Shown here one piece after another: positions 21,735 through 29,484 of a DNA stretch of 32,934 nt. The notes below the pieces were generated by a model that ran no database searches, was not told where the DNA came from, and was given only the letters and a program-made list of their open reading frames with translations. How positions within the stretch are numbered: the first letter of the stretch is position 1; the number at the start of each line of letters is the position of its first letter. The DNA comes from a virus: positions 1-32,934 of IMG/VR virus record IMGVR_UViG_3300021952_000025; one strand, 5' to 3'. The translations under genes and the position numbers were made by a program.

Positions 21735-22246
21735 CTGATAACTTGGCGTCTGATGTGACGGTGAAAAAACATGCCGGTGGCCGTCCTGTCGTTTATGGCA
21801 TCGACAACCCATGTTGGCAGATACTGTGTGAGCAGATTTCGGAAGGCAAAAGTCTAAGCAGTGCGCTTAAAACGTCTGAGGGTATGCCATCGTATCAACT
21901 GGTGATGTTGATGCTTAGAAACAACCCTGAGTTCAGAGCCATGTACGAAAAGGCCGTAGAAAGCCGCGCAGACCGCTTGGCAGAGGAAATCATCGAACTG
22001 GCTGACCAAGAGATGCCAGAAGGCTTAGAAGGCCCTATGGCGTCTGCATGGGTGCAACAAAAGCGAATGCAAGTCGATGCACGCAAGTGGGTTGCAAGTA
22101 AGTTGAAGCCTAAGACTTATGGCGATCGCATAGATGTTGCCGTGACCGATAACCGGATCAGCGTGATGGATGCACTCAAAGAAGCAAAGCAGCGCGTCTT
22201 GAAGGACGAGAGCAATGTAGTTGATGCGGAAATCAAGGAAGCGTGA
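21731..22246 (+). CDS. terS: Terminase small subunit (Sf6 type)
   Basis: A 171-residue protein. It starts at GTG with TTAGGAGTTTACAA as Shine-Dalgarno. The N-terminal half is a helix-turn-helix-like region (ILCEQISEGKSLSSALKTSEGMPSYQLVMLMLRNN), and the second half has the Sf6-type small terminase pattern RADRLAEEIIELADQ and RMQVDARKWVASKLKPKTYGDRI. It recognises the packaging site and feeds the large terminase. Unusually, the large subunit lies 2.1 kb downstream, after a 465-bp non-coding region and an unrelated gene. Confidence 0.88.
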   Translation: MTDNLASDVTVKKHAGGRPVVYGIDNPCWQILCEQISEGKSLSSALKTSEGMPSYQLVMLMLRNNPEFRAMYEKAVESRADRLAEEIIELADQEMPEGLEGPMASAWVQQKRMQVDARKWVASKLKPKTYGDRIDVAVTDNRISVMDALKEAKQRVLKDESNVVDAEIKEA

Positions 22247-22320
22247 TTGGTGAGGTTATGCATAAAAAGCATAGATTTTGTAGCGTTACGCGCACGCGCC
22301 CGCCCCTTTTTGAAAAAAAA

Positions 22321-22595
22321 GTAAGTAAGCGCTCACTAACAAAAAAAGTAAGTAAGCACTTACTAACTTAGCCGATCGGCAAGTTATCCACAGGGTGTTT
22401 TGACAGTTGTTCATGCTGGGCTGTGAATAACTCGATACGATGACCATACGACATGTATAACTTGTGCATAACTACATATCAACTTAACATAATGGTCATT
22501 GTATAAAGTGGGTGTAGCATTTGGTATTCATTTCGGATTGTGCGGTCAAGTAAGTAAGTACCAACTAACATTTGGGTTAGTAAGTACCCGCTAAC
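22321..22595 (+). repeat. 20-nt repeat, two pairs
   Basis: Four copies fit GTnAGTAAGnnCnnnCTAAC: 22321-22340 and 22348-22367 (starts 27 bp apart), then 22550-22569 and 22576-22595 (starts 26 bp apart). Outer bases form partial inverted repeats (GTTAG/CTAAC in copy 4, GTAAGT/ACTTAC in copy 2), as for dimer-binding sites. The DnaA boxes lie between the two pairs. Confidence 0.85.
22384..22471. promoter_or_regulatory. Cluster of three DnaA boxes
   Basis: TTATCCACA at 22384-22392 on the plus strand is the perfect consensus box. TTATTCACA (22430-22422) and TTATGCACA (22471-22463) on the minus strand both match TTATNCACA. A near match, TTATGCATA, occurs at 22256. Host DnaA could be recruited here. 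Confidence 0.75.
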
Positions 22596-22667
22596 GTGGC
22601 CCGATGGCCGCAAGGGAGGGGGTAGGGCCGGCGCGAAAGGGCCGAGCAAACGTATACCCCGCGAACA

Positions 22668-22702
22668 TTTTTTATTTTTATTTTTTAAAAAAATGATTTA
22701 TT
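22668..22702. other. AT-rich tract, possible DNA-unwinding element
   Basis: A run almost entirely of T and A (T-rich, then A-rich, then TTTATTAT), ending about 10 bp before the next start codon. It contrasts with the G/C-rich block just upstream. It could be the melting region of an origin or part of a promoter for the next gene. Confidence 0.5.
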
Positions 22703-22711
22703 ATCTGCCCC

Positions 22712-24175
22712 ATGCCAATCAACAACGCACTCACCCCTGAAGGCTTAAACGCGCTGGGTGCAGCGTTTGGTTTTTATCCGCAACTTAGGCGCAATAGGAC
22801 GGTGCAAGACGCGCAGGCCGCGTTAGACATTCCGGTGCAAGTGTTGCGTGGCCGAGTCGCCGCAACAGCTGGTATGCCGTCTGACATCTTGAACACATTG
22901 CGCACACCGATGCCGATGGAGATGTACGGCGAGACAGATTACGGGCCGCAGACGCAAGTGCCGTATGGCACGCAAGAATTGCTAAAGACTTTGCCATTGG
23001 CGCCTCAAGGCCCAGCCCAACAGGCTGCGGCCAATCTAGGCACATTGGCGCCAATAAGTCCAATGGAAGCGTTGCAGGCCGCAAGATTGGCAAGGCAGGC
23101 AGCGTTGGCTGGTGGCAAGACGGTTAAGCAGGCTGCCAAGATTGCGGGTGAAGAATTGAATGCGGCCATGATGGGTGAGCGTCAGGGTACGCTGCTTGGC
23201 GCGATAACGCCGCAACCGTTGTTTGCTGTGCCGCCATCTGGCCGCAGTGGTTTTGGCGCGTTCGATCCACGTTATGTCCCAAGGGTTCAAGAGCAGGCAA
23301 GAATGCAGGCAATGACCCGTGATGTGCAGTTGAACCCAAATGTGGTGACGCCGTCCACGGTTACGCTAGATCAATTTGCTGGCAGGCCGTTTATTACAAG
23401 CATGGCTGACAGAACGGCAGCTGGTGGTAAGTTGATGGGTATTGACAATGTGCAATTTAACCGCCCTGTTGAGTTTTTAGGTGGTCAGGATTACATGTTC
23501 AACAACCCTGGCTTAGTTTGGTCATCTGGAAATGTGCCTACAAATGCTTTGGTGAAGTATGCAAATGAAATTAAGCAGGCAACGGGACAGAATCCGATCT
23601 ATTTGCCTTGGCGCATGGCGCCAACTGGTGGTGACTTTGCGCAGATGACTGGCGAGACGATGTTGTCTTACGCTGATGCTGCCATGGGTAAGATGCAAAA
23701 AAGGCGACTGGATAAATCGATCAAAGAATTTTTGCCTGATTGGTCTGGTGTGTCTGATCCGGCAAGTGTTCAGCAGTTTAGGGATGCGCCGGACAAGACG
23801 CGCAAGGCCATCAAAACAATGATGGACAGGGATTTTCGAAATGAAGGTGGTTTGAACATTGGTGGCGCGAGGCTGGCTGTGTCTGACCCTGCGCAATTGG
23901 CCGCGCAAGAGGGTGGCGTTCAAAATGTCGGTGAGATATTTGCAGGCAGCCCAGTGATTAAATCAAGCCATCCGGCGTACCCAGGCGGTGTGCAGGGGCA
24001 GGGTTTAGGAACACTGGCTGAAGACTTGAACATTTTCCAGTTGTTGCCTGAAGTTGCGCAAGCGCGAAAAATTCCAGATGTTACAAATCCACGCGCAACG
24101 GATTTGAGGGCTTTGCAAATGAAGCCTTACTCTGGTGTGATCAGCAATGAGTTGCTCAAGCGCCTTGGCTATTGA
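22712..24175 (+). CDS. Unknown protein with virion-type conserved domain
   Basis: A 487-residue protein. Residues 1-170 are Ala/Pro-rich with a pattern seen in ejected or internal phage proteins (VLRGRVAATAGMPSDIL, then LGTLAPISPMEALQAARLA). The C-terminal part, from about residue 200, is a well-ordered domain with striking motifs: FITSMADRTAAGG, VEFLGGQDYMFNNPGLVWSS, IYLPWRMAPTGGDFAQMTGETML. I recall the same motif order in large phage proteins of unknown function; no catalytic assignment is possible. It lies between small and large terminase genes with no Shine-Dalgarno at its ATG. It could be a virion cargo protein. Confidence 0.8.
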   Translation: MPINNALTPEGLNALGAAFGFYPQLRRNRTVQDAQAALDIPVQVLRGRVAATAGMPSDILNTLRTPMPMEMYGETDYGPQTQVPYGTQELLKTLPLAPQGPAQQAAANLGTLAPISPMEALQAARLARQAALAGGKTVKQAAKIAGEELNAAMMGERQGTLLGAITPQPLFAVPPSGRSGFGAFDPRYVPRVQEQARMQAMTRDVQLNPNVVTPSTVTLDQFAGRPFITSMADRTAAGGKLMGIDNVQFNRPVEFLGGQDYMFNNPGLVWSSGNVPTNALVKYANEIKQATGQNPIYLPWRMAPTGGDFAQMTGETMLSYADAAMGKMQKRRLDKSIKEFLPDWSGVSDPASVQQFRDAPDKTRKAIKTMMDRDFRNEGGLNIGGARLAVSDPAQLAAQEGGVQNVGEIFAGSPVIKSSHPAYPGGVQGQGLGTLAEDLNIFQLLPEVAQARKIPDVTNPRATDLRALQMKPYSGVISNELLKRLGY

Positions 24176-24362
24176 ACAAGAACTTTGGATCAAAAGTGCT
24201 GGCGAAATCTTCACCGTACCGATCAGACAGAAATGCTTTGACTGATTCTTCGGTGACTTCTTTGACGCCGGTAACAACACAGCGTGTCTCATGCAAGCCA
24301 AGTGCATTGAGCATTTTTGCTGGCATTTTGATGTCGGTATTGACGATGGGTGATAATGTCAT
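24156..24362 (-). CDS. Small divergent gene, probably leaderless, unknown
   Basis: A 68-residue protein (SPIVNTDIKMPAKMLNALG, then VVTGVKEVTEESVKAFLSDRYGEDFAS) with normal globular composition, unlike the plus-strand frame opposite. It is the only minus-strand gene in the 18.5-32.9 kb region; its end overlaps the preceding plus gene by 20 bases and its start is 28 bp from the large terminase start. A consensus-like promoter places the transcription start on the A of its ATG. Function unknown; its operator suggests that it is controlled with the early genes. Confidence 0.65.
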   Translation of the reverse strand: MTLSPIVNTDIKMPAKMLNALGLHETRCVVTGVKEVTEESVKAFLSDRYGEDFASTFDPKFLFNSQGA

Positions 24363-24368
24363 GCCCCC

Positions 24369-24396
24369 ATTCTATCAGATAGCTAGATAAATGCAA
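24369..24396 (-). promoter_or_regulatory. Minus-strand promoter with ATCTAGC operator half-site
   Basis: TTGCAT (24396-24391), a 16-nt spacer, TAGAAT (24374-24369), then GGGGGC and ATG. ATCTAGC begins 2 nt after the -35 box, exactly as in the leftward early promoter. A CTATCAGATAG dyad (24372-24382) overlaps the -10. The -35 box is formed by the first two codons of the large terminase gene read backwards. Confidence 0.65.
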
Positions 24397-25917
24397 ACCA
24401 CGATCTACAAGCCCGAAGACGAACAAGAGTTGATGGCCACTCTGTGGACGCCGGCCATTGCCGATGACCCAGAGGCGTTTGTGCTGTTTGCCTTCCCTTG
24501 GGGCCAAGAGAACACGCCACTTCAACATTTCAAAGGCCCACGCAAATGGCAGCGCGAAGTCCTGCGTGAGATTACCGCCCACATCAAGCGCCAGCAAGGC
24601 CGCATAGACTTTGAAACCCTGCGCCACGCCGTATCTTCTGGCCGCGGTATTGGTAAGTCTGCGCTCGTGTCCTGGCTAACCATCTGGATGTTGTCTACCC
24701 GCATAGGCTCAACAACGATCATTTCGGCCAACAGCGAAGCCCAGCTGCGTGCGGTCACATGGGCTGAGATCACAAAGTGGTTGGCCATGAGCATTAACAG
24801 CCACTGGTTTGAGGTTGCGGCCACCAAGATCACGCCTGCGGCATGGTTGACTGAGCTGGTTGAGAAAGACCTGAAAAAAGGCACACGTTATTGGGCTGTT
24901 GAGGGCCGGCTGTGGTCAGCAGAGAACCCAGATGCTTATGCTGGTGTCCACAACTTTGACGGTGTGATGGTAATCTTTGATGAGGCATCAGGTATTGATG
25001 ACTCGATCTGGGCTGTGACGGCTGGTTTCTTTACCGAGAACACACCGAATCGCCTTTGGCTGGCTTTTTCCAATCCACGCCGAAACACTGGCTACTTTTA
25101 TGAGTGCTTTAACTCCAAACGCGACTTTTGGAGTAACAAGGTGGTGGACGCACGCACAGTGGAAGGCACAGACAAGCAGGTTTACCAGAACATTATTGAC
25201 GAATACGGCCCAGACTCTAGCCAGGCACACGTTGAGGTTTATGGCATGTTCCCGTCTGAGGGTGATGACCAGTTTATTCCGGCTGACATTGTGGATGAGG
25301 CCATGAGTAGGCCCAAATACAAGGATCAGACGGCGCCAATCATCATTGGAGTTGACCCTGCACGCTTTGGCGCTGACGCCACCGTCATCGCCATCAGACA
25401 AGGGCGCGACATTGTGCGCATTGACCGCCACAGGGGTGATGACACCATGACGGTGGTTGGCCACATCATTGAGGCCATCGAAGAATTCAGCCCTGCCCTA
25501 GTGGTCATTGACGAAGGTGGGCTTGGCGCTGGCATTGTTGACCGTCTCAAAGAGCAGCGGTACAAGATCAAGGGTGTGAATTTTGGCAATAAGTCGGCAA
25601 ACCCCATCATGTATGGCAATAAACGCGCTGAGATGTGGGGCAAAATGAAGGAATGGCTGCGCTCTGCCAGCATTCCTAAAGATAGGTTCTTGAAAACTGA
25701 TTTGGTTTCGCCTATGATCAAGCCAGATTCGAGGGGCACTATATTTTTGGAGTCAAAAAAGGACATGAAGGCTAGGGGCCTTGCATCTCCTGACGCAGCT
25801 GATGCAATATGCGTTACATTTGCGTTTCCCGTGGCTCACAGGGAATATACTGCGAAGGAAAGAACCCGCGCATATTCTGACCGCACGGCAGTTGCAACTT
25901 CATGGATGGGAAGTTAG
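24391..25917 (+). CDS. terL: Terminase large subunit (Sf6 gp2-like)
   Basis: A 508-residue packaging motor. The ATPase domain has Walker A SGRGIGKS at 83-90 and Walker B VMVIFDEAS with Asp197 and Glu198. The C-terminal RNase H-like nuclease has GVDPARFGADAT (Asp322), VVIDEGGLGAG (Asp374) and SPDAADAI (Asp468, Asp471). It translocates DNA into the head and cuts it at packaging ends. No Shine-Dalgarno is visible at the ATG, but the conserved PEAFVLFAFPWG segment starts about 30 residues in, which supports this start. Confidence 0.95.
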   Translation: MQTTIYKPEDEQELMATLWTPAIADDPEAFVLFAFPWGQENTPLQHFKGPRKWQREVLREITAHIKRQQGRIDFETLRHAVSSGRGIGKSALVSWLTIWMLSTRIGSTTIISANSEAQLRAVTWAEITKWLAMSINSHWFEVAATKITPAAWLTELVEKDLKKGTRYWAVEGRLWSAENPDAYAGVHNFDGVMVIFDEASGIDDSIWAVTAGFFTENTPNRLWLAFSNPRRNTGYFYECFNSKRDFWSNKVVDARTVEGTDKQVYQNIIDEYGPDSSQAHVEVYGMFPSEGDDQFIPADIVDEAMSRPKYKDQTAPIIIGVDPARFGADATVIAIRQGRDIVRIDRHRGDDTMTVVGHIIEAIEEFSPALVVIDEGGLGAGIVDRLKEQRYKIKGVNFGNKSANPIMYGNKRAEMWGKMKEWLRSASIPKDRFLKTDLVSPMIKPDSRGTIFLESKKDMKARGLASPDAADAICVTFAFPVAHREYTAKERTRAYSDRTAVATSWMGS

Positions 25918-26178
25918 ATGGCTACAAAGAAAAATGTCTCTCTCAGCGTTGGCCGTGGCGAAAAGTTGCCGGTGTCCAAGGGCGCTGGCTTAACTGAAAA
26001 GGGACGCGAGAAGTACAACCGCGAAACTGGTAGCAATTTAAAAGCGCCAGCACCGAACCCCAAGACCAAGGCAGATCAAGGCCGAAAAGATTCATTCTGC
26101 GCCCGTATGGGTGCAGTGGCAGCCAACGCCAAGGATGGCGAACGAGCTAAAGCAGCTCTTAAACGATGGAAGTGTTAA
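25918..26178 (+). CDS. Small basic phage protein (DUF6321-like)
   Basis: An 86-residue, Lys/Arg-rich protein. The pattern SLSVGRGEKLPVSKGAGLTEKGREKYNRETGSNLKAPAP, then KADQGRKDSFCARM and a final AKAALKRWKC matches a conserved family (DUF6321-like) found beside terminase and portal genes in many phages. The function is unknown. It begins immediately after the large terminase stop. Confidence 0.85.
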   Translation: MATKKNVSLSVGRGEKLPVSKGAGLTEKGREKYNRETGSNLKAPAPNPKTKADQGRKDSFCARMGAVAANAKDGERAKAALKRWKC

Positions 26179-26181
26179 ATC

Positions 26182-26340
26182 ATGGCCACTAAACCCGCCG
26201 GCTTGTATGCCAATATCCATGCAAAACAAGAACGTATCGCGCATGGCTCCAAAGAGAAGATGCGCTCCCCTGGCGATAAAGGTGCACCCACCGCTAAAGC
26301 ATTCAAGCAATCGGCCAAGACGGCCAAGAAAGGTAAATGA
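26182..26340 (+). CDS. Tiny Lys-rich protein, unknown
   Basis: A 52-residue reading frame (ATKPAGLYANIHAKQERIAHGSKEKM, then a Lys/Ala-rich end FKQSAKTAKKGK). GLYANIHAK-type proteins are common in this position in environmental phages. The last base of its TGA is the first base of the next ATG. Confidence 0.75.
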   Translation: MATKPAGLYANIHAKQERIAHGSKEKMRSPGDKGAPTAKAFKQSAKTAKKGK

Positions 26341-26489
26341 TGCCACTGGTTAAATCAAAATCACCCGAAGCCTTCCGCAAAAATGTGAAAGCCGAAATTG
26401 CCGCTGGCGCTCCTGTCAAGCAAGCCGTGGCGATTGCCTATAGCGTTAAACGCGAAGCACAAAAATCTTCACCAAAAGGCAAAAAATGA
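26340..26489 (+). CDS. Tiny Lys-rich protein (MPLVKS type)
   Basis: A 49-residue reading frame: MPLVKSKSPEAFRKNVKAEI, then AAGAPVKQAVAIAYSVKREA. This pattern is a widespread small phage protein seen near head genes; function unknown. Its end overlaps the next ATG (ATGA). Confidence 0.8.
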   Translation: MPLVKSKSPEAFRKNVKAEIAAGAPVKQAVAIAYSVKREAQKSSPKGKK

Positions 26490-26689
26490 AAGTTACTACT
26501 GCCGCACGTAAGGCCATGCCCAAGTCTGAGTTCGGCATGCCTGGCTCACGTTCATACCCTATGCCAGACAAAGCACATGCGGTTAACGCCAAAGCGCGTG
26601 CAACTCAGCAAGTAAAAGCTGGCAATCTTTCTGAATCATCTAAAGCAAAGATTGATGCCAAGGCTAACAAAATTATCAAGAAAAAATGA
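26486..26689 (+). CDS. Small basic protein, unknown
   Basis: A 67-residue protein (KVTTAARKAMPKSEFGMPGS, then YPMPDKAHAVNAKARATQQV and a Lys-rich end IIKKK). The pattern F..PG.R.YP.PDK.HA.NAKAR matches another small conserved phage protein without known function. Both ends overlap neighbours in ATGA. It is the fourth small basic protein in a row after the large terminase. Confidence 0.8.
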   Translation: MKVTTAARKAMPKSEFGMPGSRSYPMPDKAHAVNAKARATQQVKAGNLSESSKAKIDAKANKIIKKK

Positions 26690-26919
26690 AAGCATTGCAA
26701 GACTGCATCATCATTAAGCGCGATGTTGAAAAGCATCCGCTGTTTGTTTTGCCACAAAATTCACAGACTGAAACGGGCATTGCCATTGCCGTTGGCCCAA
26801 AATGTTTGGACATCAAGGTTGGTGACCATGTATACTTTGGCGTAGGGCAAGAATTTAAGCAGGACGGCAAAGAGTATGTCGTCATGCGTGAGCCTCATAT
26901 TTTAGGGGTTTTGGAATGA
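26686..26919 (+). CDS. groES: GroES-like co-chaperonin
   Basis: A 77-residue co-chaperonin: KALQDCIIIKRDVEK at the start, a mobile-loop-like segment (LPQNSQTETGIAIAVGP), then DIKVGDHVYFG, the Cpn10 core, and KEYVVMREPHILGVLE at the end. It is shorter than bacterial GroES (about 95 residues). It should cap the host GroEL, as T4 gp31 does, to help fold coat protein. No GroEL gene is visible. It overlaps the portal start by 4 bases. Confidence 0.85.
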   Translation: MKALQDCIIIKRDVEKHPLFVLPQNSQTETGIAIAVGPKCLDIKVGDHVYFGVGQEFKQDGKEYVVMREPHILGVLE

Positions 26920-29117
26920 ATGATCCAACCGGAATAGTCGCAGCCGCTAATGTGGCTGCTGGCGGTAAGCCTGCAAAGAGTGATTCAGACATATTGACAG
27001 TTGCCCGTGCGCGACTGGACATGGCTGTCTCTGCATTGGCTGAAAGCCGTGAGGATGAGATTGACGATCTGCGCTTCTATGCAGGCTCGCCAGACAATCA
27101 TTGGCAGTGGCCTGCTGACGTTTTGGCTACTCGCGGTGCTGTGCAAGGTCAGACGATCAACGCACGCCCAACTCTGACAATCAACAAATTGCCGCAACAC
27201 GTTCGTCAAGTGACGAATGATATGCGTCAGAACCGCCCAGGCGCAAAAGTCATCCCAGTCGATGACAACGCCGATGTGGAAGTGGCCGACATTTTCAACG
27301 GCATGATCCGCCACATTGAGTACATCTCTGACGCTGATGTGGCATACGACACGGCCTGCGAAAATCAAGTGTCCTACGGCGAAGGCTACATCACGCTGTA
27401 CACCGAGTACTGTGACGAGAACACATTCGATCAAGACATCAAAATTGGCCGTATTCGCAACAGTTTTTCGGTCTACATGGACCCGCTAATCCAAGATCCA
27501 ACTGGCGCAGATGCCAAGTGGTGTTTCATTACCGAAGACCTTACAAAAGCAGAATACGAGCGCCAATACCCCGATGCTGCGCCTATTTCTACGCTTCAGT
27601 CCCTTGGCGTGGGTGATCAGTCGATTAGCAACTGGCTCAACGAAGACACAGTTCGCATCGCTAGTTATTACTACATTGACTACGACAAAACCAAGCTGAA
27701 TTTGTACCCTGGCAACCAGTCGGCCTTTGAAGGCACGCCCGAGGACAAGATGCTCAAAGGCATGTTTGGCAAGCCTGTCAAATCACGCATGTCTGAGCGC
27801 CCACGGGTTAAGTATTGCAAGATCAACGGTTACGAAATTCTCGAAGAAAAAGAGTGGGCTGGCAAATGGATTCCCGTGATCCGTGTTGTTGGTAACGAGT
27901 TTGAGGTTGATGGCCGTATCTACATTTCTGGCCTTGTCAGAAATGCTAAAGATGCCCAGCGCATGTACAACTACTGGGTGTCTCAGGAAGCTGAGATGCT
28001 GGCTCTGGCGCCCAAGGCTCCGTTCATTGGCTATGGTGGCCAGTTCGAGGGCTACGAAGACAAGTGGAAAACTGCCAACACAAACAACTGGCCTTATCTG
28101 GAAGTCAATCCTGATGTTACAGACGGCCAAGGTGCAGTGTTGCCACTACCCCAGCGTGCGCAGCCGCCAATGGCCTCCACGGGCCTTTTGCAAGCCAAGG
28201 CTGGCGCATCTGAAGACATCAAGTCCACAACCGGCCAATACAACGCTTCTCTTGGCATGGGTTCCAACGAACGCTCTGGTAAAGCCATTTTGGCTCGCCA
28301 GCGTGAAGGTGATGTAGGTACTTACCACTATGGTGACAACCTGACCCGTGCCGTGCGCCATGTGGCTCGTCAGTTGGTGGACTTGATCCCCAAAATTTAC
28401 GACACACAGCGAATTGCTCGCATCATTGGTGAAGACGGCGAAACTAAGATGGTCAAGATTAATCCTGACCAACCTCAACCCGTCAACAAGATCATCAACG
28501 AGCAGGGCATTGTGATTGAAAAAATCTACAACCCAGGTGTTGGCAAATACGATGTGGTGGCCACAACTGGCCCAGGCTACGCAACCAAGCGCCAAGCGGC
28601 ACTTGAAGCAATGGCGCAGCTGTTGCAAGGCAACCCACAACTGTGGTCTGTGGCTGGCGACTTGTTTATTAAAAATATGGACTGGCCTGGCGCACAAGAG
28701 ATGGCCAAACGGTTTGAAAAGACTATTGATCCAAAATTCTTGTCTGAAGGCGAAGACGATCCAGCATTGCAGGCAGCGCAGCAACAAATTCAGGCCATGG
28801 GCGCTGAAATGGAGCAGATGCACGCCATGATCCAGAATGTCGGCAAATCAATCGAAATGCAAGACATGGAGCGCAAGGACTTTGAGGCTCAAGTCAAGGC
28901 TTATGACGCCGAAACCAAACGAATCGCTGCCGTGCAGGCATCTATGTCCCCCGAACAAATCCAAGACATTGTCATGGGCACAGTTCATGGCATGATCACA
29001 TCTGGTGATTTAATTGGCGAAATGCCAGGCCGCGAACCGATGGAAATGATGCCCGAATCCGCAGAATATGCGCCGCAACAACAAATGATGCCACCTGAGC
29101 AAGGAATGCCACAATGA
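26916..29117 (+). CDS. Portal protein (P22 gp1-like)
   Basis: A 733-residue protein, very near P22 gp1 (725). The N-terminal part (SPDNHWQWPADVLATRGAVQ, then RPTLTINKLPQHVRQVTNDMRQNRPGAKVIPVDD) and GQYNASLGMGSNERSGKAILARQREGD are characteristic of the P22-type portal. The C-terminal 150 residues are Gln/Met-rich and helical, like the P22 portal barrel, and end in PPEQGMPQ. It forms the dodecameric ring at one vertex through which DNA enters and leaves; gp4-like and gp10-like proteins of this genome bind beneath it. Confidence 0.95.
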   Translation: MNDPTGIVAAANVAAGGKPAKSDSDILTVARARLDMAVSALAESREDEIDDLRFYAGSPDNHWQWPADVLATRGAVQGQTINARPTLTINKLPQHVRQVTNDMRQNRPGAKVIPVDDNADVEVADIFNGMIRHIEYISDADVAYDTACENQVSYGEGYITLYTEYCDENTFDQDIKIGRIRNSFSVYMDPLIQDPTGADAKWCFITEDLTKAEYERQYPDAAPISTLQSLGVGDQSISNWLNEDTVRIASYYYIDYDKTKLNLYPGNQSAFEGTPEDKMLKGMFGKPVKSRMSERPRVKYCKINGYEILEEKEWAGKWIPVIRVVGNEFEVDGRIYISGLVRNAKDAQRMYNYWVSQEAEMLALAPKAPFIGYGGQFEGYEDKWKTANTNNWPYLEVNPDVTDGQGAVLPLPQRAQPPMASTGLLQAKAGASEDIKSTTGQYNASLGMGSNERSGKAILARQREGDVGTYHYGDNLTRAVRHVARQLVDLIPKIYDTQRIARIIGEDGETKMVKINPDQPQPVNKIINEQGIVIEKIYNPGVGKYDVVATTGPGYATKRQAALEAMAQLLQGNPQLWSVAGDLFIKNMDWPGAQEMAKRFEKTIDPKFLSEGEDDPALQAAQQQIQAMGAEMEQMHAMIQNVGKSIEMQDMERKDFEAQVKAYDAETKRIAAVQASMSPEQIQDIVMGTVHGMITSGDLIGEMPGREPMEMMPESAEYAPQQQMMPPEQGMPQ

Positions 29118-29476
29118 AAGCCGCAGACTTTATCGGAATTTTATTCCTAGCCCGCGATGTAACGCACAGTGTTCACTTGAACACCCGTAGCTACAGCAAA
29201 CATGTGGCGCTCAATATTTTTTATGATCGCATCATTGACGCGGCTGACGACTTTGCCGAAGCCTACCAAGGCCGTCATGGTTTGATTGGCCCAATTACCT
29301 TGCATTCGGCCAAAAAGACGGCCAACATTATTGAATTTTTGCAAGATTCGCTTGCTGAAATTGAAGGTGCAAGATACGATGTGTGCGATAAAACTGATAC
29401 ATCGTTGCAACAATTGATAGATAATATCGTTGAGATTTATCTGCGCACGCTGTACAAGCTAAAATTCTTGGCATAA
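29114..29476 (+). CDS. Small helical phage protein (DUF5856-like)
   Basis: A 120-residue protein with the pattern FLARDVTHSVHLNTRSYSKHVALNIFYDRIIDAADDFAEAYQG, a helical family seen after portal genes in many phages (DUF5856-like; its His/Glu/Asp placement recalls a ferritin-like fold). Function unknown. The ATG overlaps the portal stop. Confidence 0.8.
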   Translation: MKAADFIGILFLARDVTHSVHLNTRSYSKHVALNIFYDRIIDAADDFAEAYQGRHGLIGPITLHSAKKTANIIEFLQDSLAEIEGARYDVCDKTDTSLQQLIDNIVEIYLRTLYKLKFLA

Positions 29477-29484
29477 GGATCATC

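Larger units (their letters stand above)
22247..22711. other. Non-coding candidate origin / packaging region
   Basis: 465 bp without a gene, holding three TTATNCACA DnaA boxes, four copies of a 20-nt repeat in two pairs, and an AT tract of about 35 bp just before the next gene. A G/C-rich block (22596-22665) separates repeats and AT tract. Such a combination fits a replication origin; the position beside the small terminase also allows a cos or pac site. TTGACA occurs at 22400-22405 but without a convincing -10. Confidence 0.7.

Noticed and set aside
22247-22711. Integration (att) site
   Set aside because: No integrase gene or tRNA-like sequence is visible; the repeats are better explained as protein-binding sites for replication or packaging.
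24172-24390. Plus-strand frame of 72 codons before the large terminase
   Set aside because: Its composition is poor and it ends exactly where the terminase starts; the minus-strand frame has a promoter and a more protein-like sequence.
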